DNA of 64,000 nt, taken from the NCBI GenBank assembly GCA_030737875.1, contig CM060924.1, forward strand, positions 151,894,197-151,958,196. Direction: 5' to 3'. This DNA is from Allium sativum. Lineage: Eukaryota > Streptophyta > Magnoliopsida > Asparagales > Amaryllidaceae. Made by a program: the position numbers and the translations under genes. The notes under the pieces are model-generated. The model did no database searches, had not been told where the DNA came from, and saw nothing but the letters and a program-made list of their open reading frames with translations. Positions 48,883-61,168 of this stretch are shown in pieces. Positions within the stretch are counted from its first letter, which is position 1. Each line of letters opens with the position of its first letter.

Positions 48883-49817
48883 GAACCAATAAAGGGGGGA
48901 GAAAGAAATTTTTTATTAATTTAATTATTTAATTATTTTATTTTAATTCAAAAGTCTACATTTTCGATCGACCTCTAAAAGAGGTCCACCGCCTGTCGTC
49001 CCTAGCGTTTAACCCCCATTCCGAACACAATGGGATATGTATCGTCCGCTGATTCGGCCGTTACAATCAGTTTCCGTTGAATTTTCTTTTAAATCATTAT
49101 ATTGAATTTTAAACGCACATTTCAAATTACCGGGGTCACATACTAACTAGAAAAATTCCAGAAAAATATTTTCTAGCTTCGTATTGACGATACGGTCCTA
49201 ACAAAACTAGTTTCGTCGAATTCTGAGACCGTTAGAAAAATGGCCAATTTCCAGTCGACTAAAATCAACTGAAACTGGTCAAACGCGTTTTCCTTTGCTA
49301 CTCTCACATATTGATTCGAAAAATTATGAAATTTGGAATCTAGCAATAACTTGACACCACGGACCCAACAAAACTGGTTTCGTCGAAATCCGAGGTCGTT
49401 TGCAAAATGTCCATTTTTAAGGGCCTGAATTCCATAGCGACTATTCAGAATTTTCAACTGGACATATCTTATCATTTCTAAGATGAAATCTCAGTTTGTT
49501 AACTTCGTTACAAAGATATTCACTATTAGATTCCATTATTTTTGGTTTCACTAAAATCCGGATTGTTTTGCACCCGGTACATTCACTTGAAGTTTGAAAT
49601 CGAATTATCGAACTACCGCGCCATTTTCAATTCTATTTATAATTATATATAAATATTTTATATTCTAACGACGACGCGTATAATATATACGTCGAATTAT
49701 ATTCAAAATAAATTTCTCGTCGATTATATTTAAAATAATTCATTTTAAATAATCAAAATTCGCTAAAATTGCCAAAATAAAATTTTCAAACTGGCTCGCA
49801 TTTTACGGGTTGTTACA

Positions 49818-49822
49818 ACTAC
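49818..49822. repeat. Target-site duplication of the giant-LTR element, right copy (ACTAC)
   Basis: Matches 35691-35695. Confidence 0.92.
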
Positions 49823-51761
49823 ATAGGTGCTACCTGCTCCTATCTCCACTAGGTGTACCCACTACCCTCATGTGATCGGCTCCCTAACTCGTAGATACCC
49901 GTGATGGCCCCACAGTAGGGTGTATCATTCCCCAAATTGGCAACCCGATACAACTTAAGGATGCACGGCTTATACCTACACGATGCAACAACGTCTTACC
50001 TACCAGCCCGGGCCCACACACGCATATGAACCCGTTGGACTTGCGTTGTCACCGCTAACCCGTTTTGGCCTCTTATAGTCAAGCCCAGTATGCGTGTCCC
50101 GTCCATGACTTGGGTCGAGCTCACAAAGATACGTATGGGTTACTGGTTGAAACGGGCCCCCATTACTTGACACAAGCTATCCACCTAAGCTTGGTCCCCT
50201 CTAGTACATCCCACTTAACCCTCTTCTTAGCCATGTTCACTTACATGTTTATCTTAGTTAAGTGTTACTAATCGTATTTCGACATGCCACCCAAGGCACC
50301 CACTTAACCCCCATGTCCCACCTTACATGTTTACTTGGTTAAATGTTTCTTAGTTTATTACTACCGCAACCCTGTAGGACCTCTCACATTAGGCCGTCCT
50401 TTTGTGGCTGTTGGATTTGCCGGGCGGGTCCGGGCAGTCTTACACTACAAATGGGCCTAAACTTGTGTCCATACAGTTGTCACGCATTCAATTTGGGCCT
50501 AGGACATCTTACATTGGGCTACCATTTCTGGCTACTGGATTTGTCGGGCGGGTCCGGGCAGTTTTGTACCACAAATGAGTCCAACCTCGTGTCCTAAGCA
50601 TTGATTATCATTTATAATCTTTTAACCCAATTTGAATTAATTTCCCTATTCAAATTATCAATCAACTCCAAATTTAACGATGTCCATAACTGACTCAATT
50701 ATGTCAATCTATTTATGGTATGCAAAATTATACCAATTTCATCACCAATTTATTATATGCCATTAAAGACATGCCAAATTTCCAATATTAAATCTTTTAA
50801 AATTATCCCCTTACCCCACATTGTACGTTCGTTCGCTTAACGTAAAATATATGTTAGACTCGAATAGTCTAACTCATAGAATAAAGAGAAAATATCACAA
50901 CATACATACAACTAAAAATAGATCTAATCATTAGGGGTGAAACTTGCATATGTGAATGATGTTCTACATCTAGACCTTGCATAAGCCAAAGTTACACATA
51001 AATCATGTATGTCATAGATCTACATCTAAAGGGGTAAACTTGCATAGGCAATAATCACAAACTTACATAACATGATTCATAACCCAAATTCATATATTTA
51101 TATAAGTTTGCATATGTGATTTATGCAACATAACAATGGTGTAAACTTGCATCTAAACATATATACTAGCATGTAAAACTCACACATGTCATAGCCAAAC
51201 TTTTAGATCTAAATAGATGTCATGAAGTATGTAAGGTTTTACTAATCAATGTCTAAACTTGTATGCATACATATGATTTATCGTTTGAATCAACATAACC
51301 CAATTAGTATATAAACAACATGATGATTTGATTAAACATAGGCTAATCATAGAATTACAACATGGATGATAGCTTCATAACTTTACAACATATATGATAG
51401 CATCGCAGCATAGCATAGAATTTACAACATGTATGATAACATCACAATTTTACAACGTACCGTCAATAATTCACATCATATCCAAATAATCCGTATCATA
51501 ACTTAATCCAATTAAGTTTCTAATTATCTTATTAAAATTATCGAACTCACAAAAATAATAGAGAGTCTTGCGATCTGAATTCTGAGTTCTGAAGTTGTAT
51601 TAGCTTTCCTTTGAAGAAGATTCGTTGTTAGAGTTGAAGAGAATTGAATTTGATTAACGATCTTCCTTTCGAATTGGCGGCGGCTATTCTAAGTTTCTAG
51701 GTGACGGCATGACGGCCATGATTCTGATTTTTATTAGATTTTAGAGTGAGAGTCTACCCAT

Positions 51762-51974
51762 GTATATATAGAATTTAGGATTAGTTTAGGCCGTCCGATC
51801 AACCCAGAATTAACCCCATCCATTTAGAGCAGATCAGAACCCTTGTGAGTCAGCAAATAGTCAAAAACAGGTCACCAAACAAATCTGTTCGGGGGAGGCA
51901 GGTCGACCCCCAGGTTGAATCTACGGTCGACACTATGGTCGACCTGGCTAGGGCAGGTCGACCCTATGGTCGAC
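51762..51974 (-). promoter_or_regulatory. Core promoter of the C 5' LTR: TATA box with GTCGAC array
   Basis: CTATATATACA on the minus strand (51762-51771); five exact GTCGAC sites and one decayed site (GTTGAA) at 51902-51974, about 130 bp upstream. The nested giant-LTR element lies between this promoter and gag, so element C cannot make a normal transcript. Confidence 0.68.
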
Positions 51975-52244
51975 TTGGCCCCTGGCTGGAATTTTCCCGC
52001 CTAGCCTGTTTTGACTCTGAAATTTGAAATTCGAATTTTCTGAAATCTGTTTTGAATTTTCTGAAACTTCCAATGGCCATAACTTCTTCATACAAAGTCC
52101 AATTCACGCAAACTCGGACTCTATCTCAACCAGAATTCCGAGACGAACACAATGGTGCAACCCGTTTCCCTTAATTCTCACATCTGAGATTAGTTATTCT
52201 TTAATTTGTGAACATTAATATTTATAGAAATACGGGGTGTTACA

Positions 52245-52249
52245 ATCCA
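52245..52249. repeat. Target-site duplication of element C, right copy (ATCCA)
   Basis: Matches 26764-26768. Confidence 0.9.
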
Positions 52250-53439
52250 TTTATAACCAATGAAAATTCTAAGGAAAAAAAATGGAAATTTTAATATATT
52301 TGGAGCACACAAAAAACTTGCGAGATAGCATATTCAGAACACATGAGAGAAAACATACCTTATATACATGTCTATGAAGTTCGTCCATGAAATAGGCACA
52401 GAGTTACTTATTTAAATACAGAATAAGCTCAAATTCATAGAATCATGCATATGCCCTTTAACAAAGCCTAATTGTATACCAATGAATAACCCAAGAACCT
52501 AACATTAACCAATCTCAAAAAGGAGAAATGTCTATTCTATTTCATTTATGCATAAGCTTATGTCATGTGGGTCACTAAACATGCATCTAGGGAATTAGTT
52601 CATATTCAAGTATATTCGATTATCGTTTACACCAATGACGCCAGATTTTATACAAAGTTGCCGGTGACACATAATCAGGAAATTGAAATAAAATACTCGT
52701 AACCTATAGATATATGAGATAAAGTTGAAGTTATCAAATTGTATTGCGAGTTGTTAACTCAACACCGAAAGGAAGATGTTATCTTAAATTATCATGATTT
52801 CATATGTTGGTCAATAGGCTAGATGGAAGTGCGTGTAAATATATTGGTGCCATAATAGAACAAAATGGGAACCCAAATAGAATTGAAATCTACAAAAAAA
52901 CAAAATCAACCTCTCAGAATTGTGCAGGAGGCAGGCTACTCGCAACATGGAGATAAAGATGTACCTTTGTTGTTAATTGCCAGCAACAACTTCGTACTTC
53001 AGCGTAAGTCGTTCGCACGTCGTAATCATTAGTCAATCATGGAAGTTGACTACCAATGGTAGAAACTTTCTTCAAATTAAGGGTCAGCAGTAAAGTTTGC
53101 TGTAAAATCGCCTAGAAATGTAATAGAAATTAAAATTGGGGAAAAGGGTCAAAACTTAGAGTTTCTGCGGGTAAGTAAGCAAGAGATGATCATAATACGG
53201 GAGCGGAAAAAGATTGATGATGCATAAGATGAAAATTTGGGGAGTTGGGTTACAGAATAATGAATGAGTTATGCGCGGCCGCCATTGACAACGAAAAGAA
53301 GTTATAATTAGTGGGATAAAACGGTTTGGATGGTAAAGGGAAATTGGGTGCGTTCGAAACGAAGATTGGATTGTCCGATTTTCCGTTTAAACTGATACGA
53401 AATACAATGTGGCGGGCTAAGAAGTGCTTGGATTCTCCT
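52250..53439. other. Low-copy sequence right of element C, no certain gene
   Basis: Continuation of the pre-insertion sequence. Mostly AT-rich. On the minus strand an ATG at 53283-53285 in a CpG-rich context opens MAAAHNSFIIL, then meets a TAA at 53250-53252. The same frame continues with serine- and proline-rich sequence and a second stop near 53205. This could be the decayed start of a transit-peptide-bearing gene on the strand of the CRM pseudogene, but the evidence is weak. Confidence 0.35.
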
Positions 53440-56289
53440 TTCCAGTATAAGTAATAGACAAGTGCTACACAAACACAACATACAACTCATTCCAATTTGG
53501 AATATTCTTTTATTCAAATATTCTTTTCACAATTTTAAACCATGTTAAGGTTTTCCAAACTAGTCGGGATTAGCGAACCTTACCGGAGTAATCATTTATT
53601 ATGTTTCCCAATCTCAACCTATTCATCCCATGGAGCAAAACTGGTAATACTCCATCAGTCTCTAACCGTAAATTAGTAAGAGAACAATTCCCTAAGTATT
53701 AACCCCGAAGGCCGAAACCAACATTTGATCAATACCCAGGAAACCATTCAACTTAACTAATATCCAGTTAGTTTCTAATTTTCTTTACTGCATTAGGTTA
53801 AAGAACAGTATTATTAAAGATTCCATTCACGAAAACCCAAAATCTTATTCCATTAATTATGGAATCTTCACGGAAAACAGATCAATATATATATATAATC
53901 GGTATAAACTTCCTTATCCAACCAATAATATAAATGGAATAACGGCGAAGCCTTTTAAATTCTATATATAGTAACGGTCTTCCTCCATAGAAGCTCACTT
54001 CGATTATTACCAAATCGAATTCCATACCATTCCAATTTATATATTGGAATACTTTACTTTGGAAAATTTCGATTAAATCTCAATAAAAAGATTTATAAAT
54101 TCCAAATCACATTTCACTATTAATCTGGTTAATGAACGAATGTCGTTTAAAACACAGTTCACGATAAACCCAATTCACATTCCATCAGTCTCTAACTGTA
54201 AATTAGTAAGAGAACGATTCCCTAAGTATTAATCCCGAAGACTGAAACAAACATCAGATCAATACCCAGAAATTCATTCAACTTAGCTAATCTCCAATTA
54301 GTTTCTAATTTTCTTAACTCCATTGGGTTTAAGAACAATATTATTAAAGATACCATTCACAACAAACCAAAAATCCAATTTGATATTAAATACAAGGCTC
54401 TGAATAGAAAATATATCGGCTTATATTCAGTACCAAATTCTGAAACCAACAAATATCGAATTGGAATAACGATATGTGTATATATATATATATATCTTTC
54501 AAATTCCTCCACAATATCCGTATAATCACGGAATCCAATACCGAAATATTCCAAAGATAATTTCGATTCAAATCCATTCCAATTCTTATATTGGAAATTC
54601 TGGTTATATTAAAACCCATTCTCTATCCATTTTATTTATTTAAAAACATTGGATTTCAAATCTAGTTAATAACTAGTTCATTTTGATAAAAATATATTTT
54701 TATCTCTACAAACGTGGAATTTTCCATCTCAACACCTTCTAAATCATTTATTATGATTTTACAAAAATTATTAATATTTTTAATAATTTTATCAAGGCCC
54801 GTACAGTCGATTTCCATATACGGTCATTAAACTGCACTTACGGCGACCTTTTCCAAATTTGATTTGGACATAATTCCAAATCCAACTGTTAGATTTCAAT
54901 TCTTTTATATTCGTTGGAAAGATCTTTTCGATACGATCCCAACGGTTCTGGTTTCAGGTGAATCCGACGGTCGGATCTCCCGTAACGTCAATTCGAAGTC
55001 AATGGTCGAAATTCGCGAACGGCCATTGCACGGCACGTTCTATTCAAGCCATTAACATATATATATATAGTATATATATATTGTATATATTTCGTCTATT
55101 TCGATTCAAAACGTATTCTATAAATCGTTTTAACTTCGTTTTAAAAACGATTCCAACTTCATTTTCAATCTTTAAATCAAAATTGAATGTTCTAAATTAC
55201 TAATATATTAATGGTAATATTTTCAAAATATTAGATTTTGAAATCACTTCCTTTTCTATATTCATTATAAAAACGAATATAATCGATATAAATATCGTAT
55301 GCGTCTAAATGGCACATATCCAATCAACACGGCTTTACATATTTCAATCATTCGTGTCCATCCAAAATCAGACATCAAAATCATATTTTAATCCTTTACA
55401 GAATATTATTTTCAAATATTCGTTATTTAAAAATATTTGTTATTTTAAAATATTCTTTCGTTCTAAATTGGAATCAGACACAACCAATTACCTTATAAAG
55501 TGATTTATATGGATTTCATACAACACATGTATATCACAACCATGATAAATAATCAACCATCATACATAGTGCATTCTACACTATATAAGCATCAAATATA
55601 AATAATTCATGCAAACAATAGTCTGTCAACCTATCGATCGACATAAAACTAAGTAATTGGCATTAGTGTACGTCAAATATCATCCCAACACCCGTGTGGG
55701 GTTTCCACCAACAAATACTGAATATTATTTGTGCAGTTGGGCGATGTGTAAAATTTATCGTCCAATCCATATCATTCAAATGGGTGTACATAAACAAATC
55801 GTATGATTTGTAAATGAATATTTATTTTATTCATATACTCGTTAAAAATTATATTTTTAACGATAAAATATTTATTTCGACACATGAATATTTCATACAG
55901 TCCACTTCACATCACAAACAATTTTCACAACACAATCAAACAAACAAGTCGTCCATGGCCTGTGGACGACGGGGAGAAGTTCATATATGCAGTTATAAAA
56001 TAGATAACTGTACATAAATAATTTTTAGTAAGAAATTCTCACTTGGTTTTTCACTCCGTCGGTTTTTTATTTCTGAATTGCTGAACAGTTCTGATTCGAA
56101 ATTGCTTGAAATTCTGATTTGCTCTATTATACGATCTAATCAGTTCCATGATGAAGTACTCTTCGACACGAGTCCAACGCTTCTGACGGTACATAAAACG
56201 GACCTTGCATGGAAAAGTAACGAATTTACAAACATTGGATAATGAAATATGGAAATTAAATTAATTAGTTAAATTAATTTTCCCCTAAC

Positions 56290-56700
56290 CCCTTAATTAA
56301 TCCTTTCCCTCTTCGTTCCCACCTGCCAAACAACGAAACCCATCGCCACTTCCTCAAGCCATTAACGCACACACCCCAAAGCAACCGGAATCAGATCAAC
56401 GAGTGCCACATCGAAGCCCTCGCCTTGACCCCTCTCCGCCGTGAACGATGGTGAGTGCGCAGCCCCCAGGCGCCGCGAAAAACACTCCAAAGTCGTCGTC
56501 TTTAAGTACAAAAATCGAGCAATCCATCACACTAAACCAGATCATAACCGTTGGAATTGGAGATCTCTCGTCCCTCATGAAGTTTATAATTCGAAGTTGG
56601 TTGGATTGATTCGCGGATGAAGAGAAATTAAAGTGCGAAAAGTTGAAGATCTCGTCCCTTAATCGCATAGTGCGGCTGCTTCAGGGAGTTGACCACTGAT
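56290..56700 (-). promoter_or_regulatory. Leader-like island in the LTR fragment
   Basis: About 0.6-1.0 kb from the LTR start, the place where the giant LTR has its GC-rich island. It is C-rich and CG-containing compared with its surroundings, but I see no alignment with the island at 40980-41290 or the one at 62940-63290. A 90-codon open frame here (56396-56668) has no recognisable domain. Confidence 0.35.
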
Positions 56701-56863
56701 TTTAATTTCTAGGACTTTTGACCCAATGGATAGATATATACTAATATATATTTTAATATTTAATTCTTATTTTACTCATTTAACCTTCGATCTCCAAATG
56801 AATCCCAACAAAAGTGGTTTCGTCGAAAACAGAGGTCGTTTGCAAAATGGCGATTTGTAAGGG

Positions 56864-56896
<33 letters not shown>
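56864..56896. repeat. (AT)n microsatellite in the LTR fragment
   Basis: About 15 TA units. Confidence 0.9.
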
Positions 56897-56901
<5 letters not shown>

Positions 56902-57269
56902 TATATATAAATTCCACAACGAATTTTCTAAATTTTAAACTGGACGTAACTTTTCATTTATAAAGTGAAATCCCAGTTTCTTACATTCATTAGAAATATA
57001 TAGTTAATCAGATTCAAATATTTCTTGTTTCGTCCAATTCTGGTTTATAATGAATGTTGTATATTCATTTGAAATTTGACATCGAATTTTCAAACTACCG
57101 GGCCATTTCAGGCTCGTTTTATATTTATAATAAATTTATTCATTATAACTTCATCGAAAATAAATTTCTAGTCGTTATTATTTAAAATAAATCATTTTAA
57201 ATATTCAAAATCCATTAAAATAACCAAAATAAAAATTTTAAATTGGCTCTGATTTTCCCAGTTGTTACA

Positions 57270-57295
57270 ATATGGTAATTGACTATGTTCGATTC
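57270..57295. other. Junction between two inverted copies of the giant-LTR family
   Basis: About 26 bp separating the minus-strand LTR terminus at 57269 from the start of similarity to the plus-strand copy. The boundary on the right is approximate because that copy is truncated and diverged. Confidence 0.5.
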
Positions 57296-60200
57296 CAATT
57301 CAGGGATAACGAATATTTTAAAATAATATTAAATAAAGGATTAAAATGTGAATTTGATGTTCGATTTTGGATGGATACGAAAATGTTGAAATATGTGGAG
57401 CCGTGTTGAATAAATATGCGCCATTTTAACACGAACGATTTTGATATCGATTTTATTCATTTTTATAATGAATATCGAAAAGGAAATTATTTCAAAATCT
57501 GATATTTTGAAAATATTATCATTTAAATATTATAATGATAAGGAGTATTCAATTTTGATTTAAAATTGAAATGAAAGTGGGAATCGTTTTTAAAACGAAT
57601 TTATAAAGTACCTTATGAACGAAATATATATTATATATATATATATTATACATATATTATACATATATTAATGGCTTGAATAGAATGCGCCACGCCGCGA
57701 CTGTTTGCGAATTTCAACCGTTGAATTCGAATTGACATTATGGGAGATCCTACAGTCGGATTTCTCCTGAATCCGGAACTGTTGGGTTAGTATCGAAAAG
57801 ATATTTCCAAGGAATATATGAGATTTGAAATCTAATGGTTGGATTTGGAATTATGCCCAAATCAAATTTAGAAAAGGTCGCTATGGATGCAGTTCGTTGG
57901 CGGTTATTTGAAACCGACTGTACGGGCCTTGATAAAATTATTAGAAATATTAATAATTTGTGTAAAATCATAATAGATGATTTGGAAAGAATTTAGATGA
58001 AAAGTTCCACGTTTGTAAAGACAAAAAATATTTTTATTAAAATGAACTTGTTATTAATTAGAAAGATAATCCAACGTTTTTAAATAAATAAATTGGATTT
58101 GTGAATGGTTTTAATCTAACCAGAATTTTCCAATGTATGAATTGGACTGGATTTGAATAGAAATCTTCTTCGGGATATTTTGATATTGGATTCCGTGATT
58201 ATACGGTTATTGTGGAGGAATTTGGAAGATAGATATATGTAGTTATTCCCTATACGATATGTGTTGGTTTCAGAATTTGATATTGAATATAAGCCGATAT
58301 AATTTCTTTTTAGAGCCTTATATTTAATAACAAAGTGGATTTTGGGTTTGTCATGAATGGTGGCTTCAGTAACACTATTCTTAAACCCCTGTGAAAAGAA
58401 TAAATCTTTTAATTAAGACTATTAGAGTTTCCAGTTATATTTAGTAATTGGAATAAAATGGAATGTGATTTGGGTTTATTATGAACTGTGTTTTTGACGA
58501 TATTCATTCTTTAACACGATAAACAGTGAAATGTGATTTGGAATATATAAATCTTTTGTTAAGATTAAATTGAAAATTTCTAAATTAAAGTTTTTCAATT
58601 TAATGTATTAAATTGGAATTGAATGGAATTCGATTTTGTGATAATCGAAGTGAGCTTCTGTGGAGGAAGACTGTTACTATATATGGAATTTGAAAAGCTT
58701 TGCCGTTATTCCATTTACATTATTAGTCGGATACGGAAATTGATATCGGTTATATATTGATCTGTTTCCCGTGAAGATTCCATAGTTAATGCAATGTGAT
58801 TTTAGCTTTATCGTGAATTGTGTCTTAAATGACATTGATTCTTTAACCCAGTTAAAGTCAGGATTACATGTCTAACATTGTATTTCGAACTGTATTGTTG
58901 ATCTCTGCTAAATATATATCTATTTGGTGGCGAAGAATTTATTCTCTTGCTGAACACCCTTCTCTGAGACGTATGAGCTCAGAGGTCATATATTGGCTAA
59001 AATCAGTGGTATGGTGTTGATTGTCAGATGTGGCATGTTTGTGTTTCCAAAATTAAATAATCATAAAACAATGATTGTTGGAAGATTAAAACTAAGTGGA
59101 GTTTTAATGAATCTTTAATTAGATTGAAATGTGAATGTGATAATTTAAATTATCAAATGTGGGAAATGATCGAGAATGGAGTATCACTAGTTTTGCTCCA
59201 AGCGATAGTTAAATCTTTAATTAGATTTGAATGTGAAACAGTAATTAATTTTACCGATAACACCGTGGTGTTAGATATAGAGTATTACCAGTTTGGCTCC
59301 ATGGGATGAATAGGTTGGGATTGGGAAATAAAATAAATGATTACTTCGGTAAGGTTCGTTAATCCCGACTAGTTTGGAAAACCTTAATTTGGTTTAAATT
59401 GTGAAAAGAATATTTCAATAAAAGAATATTCTAGATTAGAATGACGCGTATGTTCAGTTTTTATAGCAATTGATTATGAGATACGCGAGTTATTCAGAAA
59501 GTCCGAGTTTATAACCATTCTAAATTACTAATTCGACGATAAATCGACGATGAAGACGGTGGTTGAAGACCGGAGATCTTCACATCGTTTGGATGATTAC
59601 TTATGTCTTGATTGGGCTATACACCCAGTACAAGGTAATAAGTGGTGATCGTTCAAACGTACTTGGAGATCGACCGGATATGCGAGGACCTCTCTCCTGT
59701 ATTGGACATATGGAATGAGGAATAAAGTGCCTCCGGTTTCGTTCAGACCCATAACGGATTTGTATATTGATGTGTGTCTGACATTGGATTTCATTCTGTA
59801 TTGATTGATTTCTATTAAATATATATCTGTTTGGTGGTGGAGAATTTATTCTCTTGCTTAACACCCTTCTCTGAGACGTACGAGCTTAGAGGTTATATAT
59901 TGATAGACATTAGTTGTATGGCGTGAATTGCTAGTGCGGCTTGCTGAGATCAAAATGATCAAGGCTTTTGTTGAAAAGAAGAGTCTTGTGGTTGATGATC
60001 AAAGCATGACTTTAAATAGCATATCTTTGTGTATAGCGTTAATTCGCGAGCCTCACACCCGGTATGAGTCAAAAACGGGATCGGACTGCATGGAGGGCAT
60101 GACGTTTCTTTCTAGTTATGGTTGGTGTCATGGTATGGAGCCCAGACATTTATATTTTTACCTATGTGGATGGTGGATAGTGAGGCGCCTCGGATATATT

Positions 60201-61154
60201 GATCACTACGGGGCCGATGGATAGGTCCAATAGAACCGGGAAACATGTGTTTAGGAATAACTAATCCACTAACGTAAGTGTGGACCGACCCTGAAGCATC
60301 CAATGGTTCACTGCGGGGGATCTCGAGGCATTTGCTAGAGTGTCTCGAATCGGGAGGAGCCATCCCTTACCTCGACTCATGGATGGAATCCAATTTCCAA
60401 TACGTGACTTTTCAGTTTTAATTGTAAAACTAGTATGACGACATGATATATGGTACCCATGCCACCTATGATTTATATATTTATATTTGAAGTTGATTTT
60501 GAAACTATGCACTTATAGTAATATCAAAATGATTTGTTTTAAACGTACCAAGCATGATTGGCTATTATAAGGGAAAACTCTATCCTCCGTCTTGCGTCAC
60601 ATTATGTGATGGGACCTGAGTCTTGTAATAGCTTCATTTTTCAAAAAGCATTGCATTATTCACAAATTTTTTATTTCATAATATTCATGGGAGTAAACCC
60701 ATTCCGTGACATGCGGCGTGGTCCCTTGATTTACTCTATTTTAAAGTAAAGTTTTAAATAACTATTTTTGTTCTCACACTAGTCCCATGACTAACCTGGA
60801 GTTTATTGTTTCTACCTAAACTCTAGGTGCCTATATTTTCCACACGGGTAGCTAGTAGTTTTAATTTTGCAGAATCCTATTTTTCAGGAGCCTGGATCTA
60901 CAGCTGGAGCGATATTCGGAAAGCTTTGTATCCGTGTATCTCTTTTAGTTGTGTTATGTATTATTTTTCCACTGCTTTGTAATTTAAATCTCTGATATTT
61001 TCATGTTGTATATTATTTATTTATACTCCGATATCTTGTACTCTGATGTAAATTGTTGTAATAGCAATGAAATGTTCTATTGTTTATGTTCCGATTTGTC
61101 GTGTTCTCAGCTCAATCCCGTCTATCCGGAAGGGGGATTTTCGGTCGTTTTAGA
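57296..61154 (+). repeat. 5' LTR (head missing) of the second giant-LTR family element
   Basis: 3.86 kb of LTR. It lacks roughly the first 1.9 kb in family terms and reaches the U5 end. Landmarks shared with the complete element include GACTGTACGGGCCTTGATAA, the single-copy version of the hairpin repeat region (about 58340-58870) and AAGACCGGAGATCTTCACAT (compare 37150-37175). A local duplication is visible: a block beginning near 58905 resembles one near 59808. Confidence 0.83.
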
Positions 61155-61156
61155 CG

Positions 61157-61168
61157 TGGGATCAGAGC
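61157..61168 (+). other. Primer-binding site of the second giant-LTR family element (TGGGATCAGAGC)
   Basis: One base different from TGGTATCAGAGC (T to G at position 4), two bases after the LTR end. Confidence 0.82.

Larger units (their letters stand above)
35696..49817 (-). mobile_element. Giant-LTR non-autonomous retrotransposon (LARD-like), complete
   Basis: 14,122 bp, made of two LTRs of 6,530 and 6,561 bp around a 1,031-bp internal region. Orientation is minus: the primer-binding site complement GCTCTGATACCA lies next to the right LTR and the polypurine tract next to the left one. TSD ACTAC. There is no gag or pol. About 93 percent of the element is LTR, a proportion well beyond described LARDs such as those of Triticeae, whose LTRs are about 4-5 kb around a 3-4 kb interior. 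The LTRs match base for base wherever I compared them, apart from homopolymer lengths and the outermost 65-95 bp, so insertion is recent. It must have been mobilised with proteins from another element, probably Ty3/gypsy judging by the 5-bp duplication, the primer site and the TGTAACAACCCG terminus. Confidence 0.92.
43257..49817 (-). repeat. 5' LTR of the giant-LTR element
   Basis: 6,561 bp. It is collinear with 35696-42225 at an offset of 7,591 bp (7,592 after the poly-A/poly-G tracts near 48570-48800). The first 95 bp in plus coordinates (43257-43351), meaning the U5 end next to the primer-binding site, do not match the corresponding 65 bp of the other LTR (35696-35760) beyond a weakly similar last 27 bases. 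From CGCATACAG onward the two agree base for base wherever compared. Confidence 0.93.
26769..52244 (-). mobile_element. Element C: full-length Ty3/gypsy chromovirus split by a nested insertion
   Basis: Minus-strand element. Its 5' LTR (52244-49818 plus 35695-35022) is interrupted by the 14,122-bp giant-LTR element; its 3' LTR is 29853-26769. Without the insertion and its duplicated ACTAC it is about 11.35 kb, close to B. The ATCCA duplication bounds it. The primer-binding site, polypurine tract, gag and pol are all present. The coding region keeps one reading frame from 34815 to 30433 with five nonsense codons. It shares LTR sequence with A, which lacks about 1.1 kb of it, and coding sequence with A and B. 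Confidence 0.94.
49818..52244 (-). repeat. 5' LTR of element C, distal part after the nested insertion
   Basis: Resumes with ACTAC (the duplicated target, 49818-49822) and continues collinearly with 27435-29853 of the 3' LTR to the terminal TACGGGGTGTTACA. Contains its own TATA box and GTCGAC array (51762-51974). Confidence 0.93.
53440..57269 (-). repeat. LTR fragment of the giant-LTR family
   Basis: Collinear with about 37260-42225 of the giant LTR in the same orientation, but clearly diverged and more compact (3.8 kb against about 5.0 kb). It lacks the long 27-bp array and two of the three 204-bp units. It ends with GTTGTTACA at 57269. The part nearer the primer-binding site is missing, so the fragment is truncated at about 53440. 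A block at 56290-56700 replaces the GC-rich island with different sequence. Confidence 0.85.

Noticed and set aside
35696..49817. Reading the 7.59 kb spaced identity as a segmental tandem duplication
   Set aside because: The copies end in TG/CA, are flanked by a 5-bp TSD and enclose a primer-binding site and polypurine tract, so they are LTRs.
52830..52970. Short plus-strand open stretch ending in a TAA after ATW-R
   Set aside because: Too short, no start codon in context and no recognisable family.
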